From: Larus michahellis
Taxonomy: Eukaryota; Chordata; Aves; Charadriiformes; Laridae
DNA: 64,000 nt
Assembly: GCF_964199755.1 (NCBI RefSeq)
Contig: NC_133906.1
Span: 9,610,001 to 9,674,000 of the forward strand
Direction of reading: 5' to 3'
A program made the translations under genes and the position numbers. Below are positions 1 to 10,621 of the stretch, in pieces; within the stretch, counting starts at the first letter, position 1; every line of letters begins with the position of its first letter. Below the pieces are notes generated by a model. The model saw only the letters and a program-made list of their open reading frames with translations. It searched no databases and was not told the DNA's origin.

Positions 1-1823
1 GGTCTGGTGGGTGCCTTTCAGTCTGGAAAAAAAACCTGTTTGCCAAATTTCAGAGTACAAATGGAGATAGAATATAAGGGAAGGTTCAAAGCAAGTGTCA
101 GATTTGGCTGCACCTGGAGCAGACTCTCCCACTCTCCCTACGCTGCCTGTGTACACCCCAAACAGAGATTAAGCTGTTAGGGTCCTAGAGACAGGTTATA
201 TGAAATATATTCTTCCTCTCCCCGTGTTCACAGCTCTTCCCATCCTCAGCACAAAGACATCATCTGGTAGTCCACAGACCTTTCTTGGGCATGAGAAGTA
301 GTTCATGGACTCCCAGGGATGAAAAGCAAATCCATTGATGACAAGCTTAGCTTTGTTAATAGGTCTGCTCACTCCAGACTCAAGCCTACCTATACACGCA
401 GCAAAGTTCCCTGTACGTGCTCTCTCAATTACTTTCTTTCTGAAAAAAAAGCACAGGTAACTTATCTGTAATTTTGATCACATCATTTATTTTCGTAATG
501 TCTTAAAGTATTGCTAAAGTGCGTGGATCTCTTTTCTGGCTGTTGCCTTTGATCTGAGTGCCATACAGGTCAGTCAGGTGTGGTATTCATAGACATTTTG
601 CATCAGCTCACAGCTTTCAGTACTCACCCTGTTGACGTAAGCCATATCTGTAAATTCATTTGCACTGAAAAAATGAAAAGAAGGAAAAGTTAGGGAAATT
701 AAATCCCAGCAAAATCAAACAGGTTGCATACTACAGTGCCTAGAACATTTTGTATTGGCCTTGTGCATGAAGATTTGAGAATGTAACAGCTATTGCGTAT
801 CATTCAGCAATTTCCTATATGTGTCAGTGCAGAGGTGTTTATCCCCAAGGAACTTGCAGAAACCTTCATTTTTAAGTCACCTGAAAGTAGAGAGGACGGT
901 GCACTTCAGATTATAAACTCTGTAAGTAAGCTCCGTAGTGTGGTCTGTAGCCCTGACCTAGTCTTTGGTGTCTGGGAAGCCTTCGCTGACCCTTCCATCC
1001 AGCCTGTGAATGTCACTGAAAAGTTCACAGGGCTTTTGGTTGCATTTGTTTAGGCCCAAATAGGATGATTTTTTCTAACTTTACTGTTGGTGATTCCATT
1101 AGAAAACCTCATTTCTCATTCATAAGGACAAATTTCCATTAGGGCAAATTTCACTTTCGCTTTGGAAAAAATCGCAGCTTCAGGGGGACTTGGGCTCACC
1201 TGCCTGAGAGCAACATTGAAATTAGCTTTCAGCAAGTTGTCTGCAAGGCTTCCACATGCATTAGAGTTTACAAAGCATTTCCTTTGTCAGTGTAGCTTTT
1301 TAAGTAGAGAAACTGCCAGATGATACTCATTCTCCCAAATGCGCCTCCCTTTGTACAAGTGTGTCATTGTCCTTAGCTGTGGCTCCTCCGTGTCACCTTA
1401 GTGTAGGCAGCAACAGCTCTTTACTGTGACCAAGCAGTCTTAGAAAATAACTGAAAAAACTTTATCACTAAAATATGAACTTTTTCTAAGTTGTGGAAAC
1501 AAGCCATAGCTCATTGGAGGGCGTTAAGTTCCCTTTTTCCTTATCTTATATTACCCTCTAGTGGCTGAGTCCTCGAGCATCAGCGTCTGAAGTAAAGAAG
1601 TTAACTGAAGGTTTTCATGCATTGTTCTTTAACTGACCATACATGACCTCTAAATTTCCAGTATGTTTTTTTAAAAAAAAAAAACTTTCTTCAAAATAAT
1701 AGAAAACTTGAAAAAAACAATCCCAATCAGTTTATCTTTGAAGGAAATGAGTGTGAGAAACAGTATCTTCCTGCCAAAGCAGAAAAAATGGTCTTCAACA
1801 CTGAACGACAGAGAACCACACTA
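1..1823. other. Intergenic DNA, no supported gene
   Basis: I see no recognisable coding region or repeat family. Open frames here are short and look like chance. The only gene-like signal is a 37-base exon-like segment on the minus strand at 628-664, listed separately. Confidence 0.5.
628..664 (-). other. Possible minus-strand micro-exon (unassigned)
   Basis: On the minus strand a pyrimidine-rich tract ending in TTTTTTCAG is followed by 37 bases and then GTGAGTA, so both splice signals are strong. One reading frame across it is open and gives ANEFTDMAYVNR, with one base left over at the 5' side and phase 0 at the 3' side. I do not recognise the peptide and found no partner exons on the same strand in the window, so it could be chance or an exon of a gene or lncRNA extending off the left edge. 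Confidence 0.15.
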
Positions 1824-1874
1824 GGAAGATAAAAATAGGCCTTAGAAGTGGGTAAAGGTCTATTTTTATCTTCC
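1824..1874. repeat. 18-bp inverted repeat (hairpin) with 15-base loop
   Basis: The left arm (1824-1841, beginning GGAAGATAAAAATAG) pairs with the right arm (1857-1874) at all 18 positions, with a single G-T wobble. The loop is 1842-1856. The flanks do not extend the pairing. It could be a chance palindrome, a remnant of a small inverted-repeat element, or a structured RNA if transcribed. No flanking direct repeat was noticed. Confidence 0.75.
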
Positions 1875-4800
1875 CTGACATCTTTCCGTACTAGGTAAGG
1901 AATGGGAAAGGCAATGAGTTTAAGCATCAAATACTTAGGAAAGGATGAGTATATTAAAAACTTCCATTTTTACTTGTGGTTGTCATGGAGGAACAATCGT
2001 TCAAGGTTCCTAGGGAATAAAACTGTTTTAAATTTCAACTTCTATTTCTAATTTCAAATTCTTTTAAGGGTTTGGAGGGATTTATATACCATAAATTGAT
2101 CAATATGTTTATCTCAAGGGATTTGCCAATGTAATCACTAAAATGTCTTGCATTGTTCAGTTTTTACATTCTTAATTACCATTCTAAATTTATCGAAGAG
2201 TCAGAACAGTGTGTCTATTATTATTAACAAATTAACAGACTCTCATTCTCTTAATTCATGGTAAAACAGTATCATAAATCTCAGGGCAGTCAGGTAGCTT
2301 TTCAGACTTTTGTTATTTACAGAGGAGTAGAGAGATTCAGATGCGTATTTCCTTCAGAACAATTACATTAAATTTCACATTTCTCTGACTTTGGCTACAT
2401 TAGAAATGTTCAGCGAGCGCTCATGATGTGCTGTTTGCACTGTCATGGTAATGAGTTATGTGATATTAGCTCTGTTCTGGCAGAATGACTTACGTAAATA
2501 ACCAATGTGATTCTAGTTATGAATATGAGAACAGAACATTCAATTTGAAATTACATGGTTTCAGTGTGATTCTATTGTTTATTGTAACTAACAGAAAGAA
2601 TTCAATCAAATTTGCATAACCGCCCAATAGTTAGACATTTCATGTGATCTATTTAATGGCACTATTTTCATCTAGCGAATCTTTCCATAAGAATTATATA
2701 GCAAAGGAAACTCAGCAGGCATTCTTGATGAAGACTTTTCAAATAAACGTATCATATTATGATAAATTCATTCAGGAGCTTGGTCCTCCAGGCATATGGA
2801 TATTTATGAATCACAGAACAGTCCCCCAAATACGACCGGATCAACATTTGTTCGTAACTGGAACAAAATGTAGAGAATGTTTCCCCCCACCGCTCAGGCC
2901 TGGTATATGCAACGGTCCTAAGGACCAAGTTGTTGGATTATTATTTTTTTTTACTGCTCTCAAAATGAGGGCAGCTGCCCAAAAGAGCATCCTCTCTGTC
3001 CATGGAACTTCACTGCAGTAAAACTCAAACTATTTTGGGGAGTGTTTTATGTCTTGCAGTCCCAAACAGCTCTGTCCCAGAGAAAAGCAGAAGAGGTTGC
3101 TCTGTTCTATGTTGAACTGGCTTTTTAGAGGCCAAGAACTGGACTGTGCTGATGTAAACTGCCTTGACTTCAATGGAGTTTTCTCAGATTTTACAGCAGT
3201 GGAGCTGGAAGTAGAATTTGTCAGCTGGTGCTCATCTTCTACCTGTGTGTTCAGATGAGGTTGATTTAGACTTGTTTTAATGGATACAATGGCCTGATTT
3301 CCTGTTCCTAGAAACCTCGACCGTGACAGGGTCCAGCCCATGGAGTCACTTCAAGGGGAAGATCTGCGGGTGAATATTTCTTCAAGTGGCATGTTCTTCC
3401 AGGTTGGGACAGGACCCCACGCCAGCATCCCACGTGTCAGGTAGTGGTGAGGTGATGGGCAGCTGAAGCACTGTCATGCTGAGCGAGGGAGACCCTTTAC
3501 ATCAGCTCTGCTCTTTTCCCTTTTTAATATGGATACAGCAAGATTAACAGCATTGGAGGCATGTCTATCCTTCAAAATGAAAAAAAAAAAAAAATCAGAC
3601 TGTTGAAAGAAAAAAATAGAAATTAAGGATATGCTTTTTGGGCTCCTAGGGAGATTATCAGAAAGCAAGGTAAAACTGCAGCTTTTCTTACACCACCAAA
3701 ATATAATACTCTTCTTTACTCTTCACCTCTCTTGTCAAATAGAATTCACTTTATTTCTAGGCATTTTCCTTTAGCTCTGAGCTGGTAAGGAGCAAGAGAG
3801 GGGCTGTTTTGTAAACACTGTTTCTGGGCTCCTGTGTCCTTCTTACAAGGCTGAGTGGACTGGTTGTTTACGTCCAGTAAGGTCGCACCAAAACGAGTAG
3901 ATCTGTCTACAACTGAGCATGTAACTAAGTCTTCCTGATGGACCCAATTTTGGTCATTTTCCTGAAAAAAGCCCCCTGTTTGACCACCACCCTGCATTTC
4001 TTAGAATCTACCTATATAGTAAAAAAGGTAAACTGGATTTCTCAAATAAATGGACTATGTTGCTGAAATGAATGTTTCTTAATTAATTGCTTGGCCACAA
4101 AATGGATTAAGAAAATAAGCTAGGGAACCCCTGGGCTGGCTGTTAGCTCAGCTGTTCCCGTGCAGAAAGGAGTTTATATTGGTGCAGCATGCTTATATTG
4201 GTGTGACCTTATCCATGCTGGCGAGGCTGTGATTGAGCCAGCCCTACAGCTGCTTCTGCTGACAAGGGTCTCCTTCTGACGCCATTCTGCTTAGACCTCA
4301 TGTCTCTGGGCAGCTGTCCCCAGCGTGCTCTATTCACAAAACGCAATGTTGGTTCTGCAGGTCTTCTGCTCTGCTAAATACAACGTGGAAATTGTTGGTG
4401 CATGTTCAGACAGCCAAGAAAGATAAACTGGAATGTGGGTCAGGAATGGAAAGTTTGGGCTTTCTGGCTCTCGTGTATTGATATGCAGTCTAAAACTCAT
4501 TAAAATGTAGCCATGGAACGCTGCAACAGGATATGATTTCTCACATAGGAAAGACAGAGCCTGAATTTCAGAAAGGTGGGTACTGTATGAGTAATTTTTT
4601 ATTAGTGTTATTAGTTTGGGGCACAAAGGCATTTATCTGACACAACGTGGATAATTTTTTCTTGCTTCTTAGTAGCTCAGAAACAGCAACGTCTGAAGAG
4701 AATCAGAACGTCAGATGCAAGCAGCCATGGCTGCCTGAAACCTTGATCAAAATTCAATGCTTGTACAAGCTGCAGAGAGATTCTCCTGTGCCAGCTGCTG

Positions 4801-7429
4801 TATCTGAGTGCCTAATGATATATAACCATGGTACAAATCCTTCTAGAGTTGAGTCCTTAACAACATTTTAGTAAGTTAGAAAAAATTCAAACCTTGGAGC
4901 TCGGTTGATGGTTGGGCAGATTTGGCATTACCTATAATGATGTTAAACATGACACTCTGATTTCTGCTTAAGATAATCGTGGACTAAATTGTTAGAGCTA
5001 CTGTGAAAAAAACAGGAAAGAAAGGTCTCGTCTAGAGATGGGATATCCCTCAACCCTTTAAGAAATCCTTACGAAACAGAGGCCGCAGTAGGGCTTGTTT
5101 CTTTCATGGTTTTGTTCAGCCCTTAGGAAGTGTAGCAGTTCGATTTTCAGGCTGCACTTCCAAACTGGGTATGTGCAAATGGGTAAGCCTGGCTGGATTT
5201 AAACATGTTAAGAAGCAAGCGAAGATTTAAGGGAGCAGGTTTAACACGCTGGCAATGCTTCCTTGCTTCCCTTATCCACTTCATGGCAAGATAGTCATGC
5301 CAATAATGTGAAGTAAATTAGGCTTTAACAAAATGCCCTGTTAAATAAACAATTCTGACATTTAAAAGCTCTTTTGTGTCATTAGGTCTACTAATCAAAG
5401 GATGGTGAGGGCAGGGAGGAGCCATAATGCCAATGTCTGAACCCTGTGGGACCCACAAAGAAAGCAATATTGAGATTGAAGACTGGGGTTCAGGACACAC
5501 TGTGTGTTGGAGGATCACCTCTGAGGTGGGAAATTTTATGGCACAAAATCTGACATCTGAGGGCTAAGAAGCTGAGAGCTTATTTCACTATCTGTATTTG
5601 AAACAAATCTCCACAAAAATGAAGAAGCCTTTTTCAATGAAAAGGGTACCTTTCTTATAACACACAAAAGAAAATATGGAATTTTTGTTCACCTCAAGAA
5701 GATGATACCATTCCTCAATTCTAAATATGGGTTTGCATGTATGTGTTTGTGGTTTGTTGATTTTTTTTTTTCTCAGACCACACTGATGTTGTCAAAACTG
5801 TCTGACTCTCAAAGACTACAGAGAAAATATTGCAGAACTGAGAATCTGATTTGGGAATACTGTGTCAGTGGTGTTCTGACAGTGTTTAAACAAGGGGATC
5901 CACAAAACAGCTCTCTTCTAGCAGCAGTGAAACCTCCAGGGAAACTTGTGGCTATGTGTTTGCCAAGATGAGAGATAAAGGTTGAGATTCATGGTAAGAT
6001 GACTGTAGAGTTTGTAATATGCTTGTGGTATGTTTGTTTGTGATACACTGCTCTTGTTCCTTGGGTGATTAAAAAAAACCAAACAACTTCTAACACAGTG
6101 CAACATAGTGGTTTGGAAAGCAAATAAGGGTGGATTTTTCTTTTTGGATTTTTTTTTTAACCAGAGGGATAAATTGTCTGTGAACTGGTAGCAGAGATGT
6201 AGGGAGACAACCCCCCCCCCCGCCGGCTATGCAGTTCTTGAGCATTTTCAGAACAAGCCCTTGCAGGTAAAAAATAACAAAATCCGATGTCTGATCTGCT
6301 GGGGCAGTTTTCCAGACAACCCACCCGTAGCCTCAGTGGGGGCAGCCACCCACAGCAACCAGCACACAGGGTGCCCCAACCAGTTTACTTCTGAGCTCAG
6401 AATGTCCGTCCTGCTTTCAACCACCCCAGCGCAGCCCCAAGGCTCTCTTCTGGGGAGAGAACAGAGTACTTGTTCTGTCCGTGTACCATCCCAGTTAATG
6501 AGGAAAATCTCTGGAAGAATGAGGAGATGCTGGTTTTGACTAACTTTTTTGTTTGTTCCCTATAAAGCACAGTTTAGTTAAGAATATATTTTGCTCACAT
6601 ATTTGGTGTTAAGCCAATTAATGGGATGAGGATCAGAGAGGACTTTTCAGTGAGATTCAGTAAAGGACTTTGGGAATTTCTTTTGCCTTTTCCTTACAGC
6701 AAGAGATATGGTTCTTTTTTCAGGTGTTTCGTCTCAGAAATTCGCTGGAAGTGGAGGGACTCGTTATGGTGATTATACTCAATATAATGTCCTTGGTCGT
6801 TCCTGCTGTGTTACTGTGAGACGCTGGTTTTGTAACCTTCAATTTTAAAGGTATTAAGAAGAGAATTTCATGGCTTGGGAAGCGGCTGTTCAGGGGATGC
6901 TTTGGAGTAAATAATTCTTTTGTAGTTGTGATGATGGGGAATTGATCTTGGTGATCTAGGTGACTCTTCCAATGTCTTTTTTTTTTTTAATAGCCATTTC
7001 TTTTTAAAGAAAAGATGTCTCATAAAGAGTTGTCTCAAAGGGGATAAATTTCTTCGTGATTTTTTCATTCTTCCTCAGGACAAAAAATATGGACATATGA
7101 AGTCTTTGACCATTACTGAAACACGTGGTCTTTCTTTTCAGTGTCAGCTAGTTTTCTTTTTAAACTTGAATCTGCCAATTTAGGGCATTATATTCACACA
7201 CGTGGAAAATGAAAGAGGAAGAAAATTGCCCCAGTGAGTTTCCCCATTTCATACCCCTATTAGTCTTGTAAGAGGTCTCTTGATGTCATGGGAATGAAGC
7301 TACCAGGGACATTTTGCACCCACCCATGAGATAAGAAGTCTAGTGTATAAGAACTACGTTGCTTTCTTCAATACTCCATTCTTTAATTAATTTATGATTT
7401 TGTTCTTATTGAAGCAAGAGGTTTGAATG
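1875..7429. other. Intergenic DNA, no supported gene
   Basis: AT-rich non-coding sequence. Short homopolymers are present, for example a run of Cs at about 6211-6221 and A/T runs near 3581, 5761 and 6971. No exon series, tRNA or transposon was recognised. Confidence 0.5.
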
Positions 7430-8165
7430 CTTGTGAAGACAGACAACCAGCACGGAATAAGCGGGCACAGACACTGAAGTGGCTATGGCGTTTCACATCG
7501 CTGTGTGCCCTCAAATACTGTGCTTTCCCTGTGCCTATGAAGAGGGGAGCTCACGTCCATAGCTATTCTGGCATCAGCTTCATCCCTCCAAACTCTTGTT
7601 TGCTGAGACACAGGAACAGGGTGAAGAGGACCAGAGGGCCCCAAGACTTGGAGTGGAGGGTCTCCTCTGACATGAAGTGGGAGCCCCCTCTGTAGCAGAA
7701 TGGCTGTGAGGAATTTGTGTGGCTGCAAGCAGTTCCCAATCCAGGCTCTGCTGCACGGATGCATTGTCTCCTCCTGCGACCTTAGGGTAAATTTGTGAGA
7801 TTGCTTCAGCTCACCCAGCAGCACACTGCTGCAAAACAGAGCAGTCCTGCTTCTTCCCATGTCTGCCACTGGTTCCCAACCACATGCTCTTGGTGCTGAG
7901 CCATGGAGCTCATCAGCCCCTGCTGAAAGTAAAGGAGCTGGCTGATGAGCAAGCAGGAGCAGTATTTCCAGCAGCCAGGACTTGTAAGTACACCTGGAGA
8001 GAAGCAAAGTCTCTCATGTTTTGGCTCTGGGTCCTGGAAGCCCTTTGACTCTGAGCAATTGGCTGGGCGGTGGAGGAGCCCCAGCGTGGTAGCGCAGCAC
8101 TGCCCTGGGGACGTGCTGGGGAATGCGCACAGCTGACCAGGGGTGTCTGATTCAGCCAAAAACAT
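7430..8165. other. GC-richer segment, open in several frames, no gene recognised
   Basis: The segment is richer in G and C than its surroundings and stays open over 270-525 bases in several overlapping frames on both strands, the longest being 174 codons on the minus strand (7483-8007). None of the translations resembles a protein family I know. Low stop density caused by base composition, or an old degraded repeat, is the simplest explanation. Confidence 0.35.
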
Positions 8166-8689
8166 GAACTGGGTATAGAGAGAAATAACAAAAGGGAAGT
8201 AGAGTGAAGAAAAGAATTGACTGTACGTTTTTTTAGGAGTCGTTTTGTAGTTCTTGAATTCTGAGATGAATTATGAGCATTAGTCTTGCAAGTGAGATCA
8301 CCCTTGGTATGAGTCTTTATCGGGGATTTATCTATCAGAAAGTGGACTGAAACTACTCAAACTTCCTATGAAGCTGCCCATTAAAAATCAGTGGCTTTCA
8401 GTCACTGTAGATTAAGGTTGGAAGTAAGTGTGTGATTCATAGGTAAAAGACTCATTGTCACCCTCCATGTTGGAAATTCTTTATACAATTTCTTTGCCAT
8501 TTTTAAGTCATTTGCCTAAACAGAGAAGAGGACTGACCTTGTGATTAAAGCACATGGCAGAAGCAAATGAGGTGTGTTTGTGTTACTTTAGTCAGGTAAC
8601 TTAATCTTTCGGTACATTAATTTCTCAATATGAAGCGCAATGCTAATCCACATGGTCAGTCCATCACACATGGTCTCTGCTGATCCCTC
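8166..8689. other. Intergenic DNA, nothing seen
   Basis: No coding potential, repeat family or regulatory structure was recognised. Confidence 0.5.
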
Positions 8690-8935
8690 CTCCTCGTGGG
8701 GAGGACTCCTGACACTCTTCCTCTGCTCCAGCCTGGGGTCCCTCCCACAGGAGAGAGTCCTCCAGGAACATCTCCAATGTCAGTCGCTGGTGGGCTCAGC
8801 CTTAACCAGCGGCAAGTCCGTCTTGGAGCTGGCTGGCATTGGCTCTGTTGGACATGGGGCTTCTAGCAGCTTCTCACAGAAGCCACTGCTGCAGCCCCCC
8901 CGCTACCAAAACCTTGCCACACAAACCCCATTATC
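8690..8935 (+). repeat. Avian interspersed repeat fragment, family unassigned
   Basis: This GC-rich stretch contains phrases I remember as recurring many times in bird genomes: a CAGCGGCAAGTCCGTCTTGG-like block (about 8808-8827), GCTGGCATTGGCTCTG (8832-8847), a CTTCTCACAGAAGCCAC block near 8870 and CCGCTACCAAAACCTTGCCA near 8899. That is recall, not a database match. I cannot say whether the element is a LINE 5' region or a retroviral-like internal or LTR piece. A 100-codon open frame runs through it but is probably incidental. The left boundary is uncertain. Confidence 0.5.
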
Positions 8936-8942
8936 TCACTGA

Positions 8943-10593
8943 ATAGCAGGAGAAAAAGCAGTGTGATGCAGAGACAGCGTAACTCTTAGTACAGATTACT
9001 GTGTGCCTTTTGCAGGACTGTCCAAAGCGAATTCACTTGTTCAGGACAGGTTCCTGGTTTTTGTTGTACCAGTTCAATTTGCATTACTTCTCTTGTTCTG
9101 AAGCTGGCCAAGCTTTCAGCTTGAACAATTTTTCATTTCCCATAATCAGATCTTTTTGTAAAAACCATTGGCAAGATTTGGTTTTGATATCATCTTATGT
9201 CATTGCATACTTGCATTGGTCATATGGACTTTGTTGGCACACCAGAAGTGAGACTTGTAGTCACATTGGAAAATACGTTAATTGCCCAATTTGAATGTCA
9301 CAAATATATTTGACGTTTCTGATTCCAGAAGTCTGATGCCAGCAGTGGTCTCAAAAATGTTAATGAGGTCTGGGTTTAGTGAAAATGTTCACAAAGTTCA
9401 AATAAACTGCAGTTTCTGTTGGGCTTTTTTGAAAATCCCTGAGCTTTGGGAATTCAGGATCTGGCTTGACAAAAAAGGGCATGAACTAAAGCCTAGAATT
9501 AAACACAAGGAAAGGTTAAAGTTGGGTATAAAATGCAAACTGGAATGTATAAACTGTAGTCAACATACATGATTCAAGTCAAGCATTTCATACAACTTCA
9601 TTTTTTTTAGAAACTCCGCTTGTCTGTGATGAGAAGGATGTGAAGGAGAGTGAGTAATAGGAACTATCGAGTAAGGAAGGCCGCTGGGACGCTGTGGAGG
9701 GGAGAGCATGGGGACAGGGTGGAGAGTGCGGGGCAGAAGGCTGAGAAGGGATGATGCCAACCACGGTCTGCAGTTGTTAGAGCAGGTTCTTGGGGCTTCT
9801 GGTGGTCAATGTGACTCCCCTGCCAGCAAACAGGGACAAAACCTATTACTCATATTACATGGCTTGTCTCATCCTACTTGCACAGATGATGTCCCTCCCT
9901 AGCTCTCACCAAGTCTGTCTTTATCTCGTTTGTGGGTGTCCAAAGGCTCCTGATGACCTGTACAGTGGCAACGTGGCGTGGCAACGTGGCATGACACGGT
10001 GGGAATTCTGTATTTCCAGTTTGGTTTTGGTTTTTGTAAGTACTGAAAAGTACTGACAGAATAGCCACAAAAAAATTACTGAAATCGCAAGTCAATTACT
10101 AAGATATGTGTAAAAGCCCAGAAGAACAACTGCCATTAGAAGGGTGGAGCTGTGGGTATGGGAGAGAATGAAAGTCAAACGCTTCTACAGCTGATGTAAG
10201 TGCTGCATAGAAATTGTATCAGAGCATCTATGCTGTTCTGCCAAATCAGAAATTCTATTGAAAAAATAATCCTCATACTTTATTCTGTGTTTTATTTTGA
10301 CAACAGCTAAGTACTGATTAGTATTTTTGAGATGCGTCCATTTAGCTTTTCTTCTTATTTGGCAGCACCTGGAGTATGAAATTAAAATCCTCCTTGTTTG
10401 TATTTAATCTCTGCTGAACAATCAGAAATTCTTTAATTCCCTCTGCCATTTGACAAGTCACATCTATAAATACCAGGAGTGAACTCCTGACCCAGTGAAA
10501 TGAACACAAATTTTTTTCATTCTGAGTTAAATATTCTGATATTCAAATGGAGCAGAGATACAAAATAAATTTTAAAAAATATTTTAAATAAAT
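8943..10593. other. Intergenic DNA, no supported gene
   Basis: Two successive open frames at 9001-9572 have no recognisable domain or splice context. A short imperfect tandem repeat of GTGGCAAC lies at about 9965-9990. Nothing else was seen. Confidence 0.45.
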
Positions 10594-10621
10594 AAAAAAA
10601 CCCTTTAAATAAAGGTTTTTT
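10594..10621. repeat. AT-rich hairpin in low-complexity stretch
   Basis: AAAAAACCCTTT and AAAGGTTTTTT can pair around a short AAAT loop with one bulged C. It sits directly after an A/T-rich stretch (about 10555-10600), so it may simply reflect low complexity. Confidence 0.4.

Noticed and set aside
9001-9572. Two consecutive plus-strand open frames that overlap slightly
   Set aside because: Different frames, no initiation or splice support, no family similarity.
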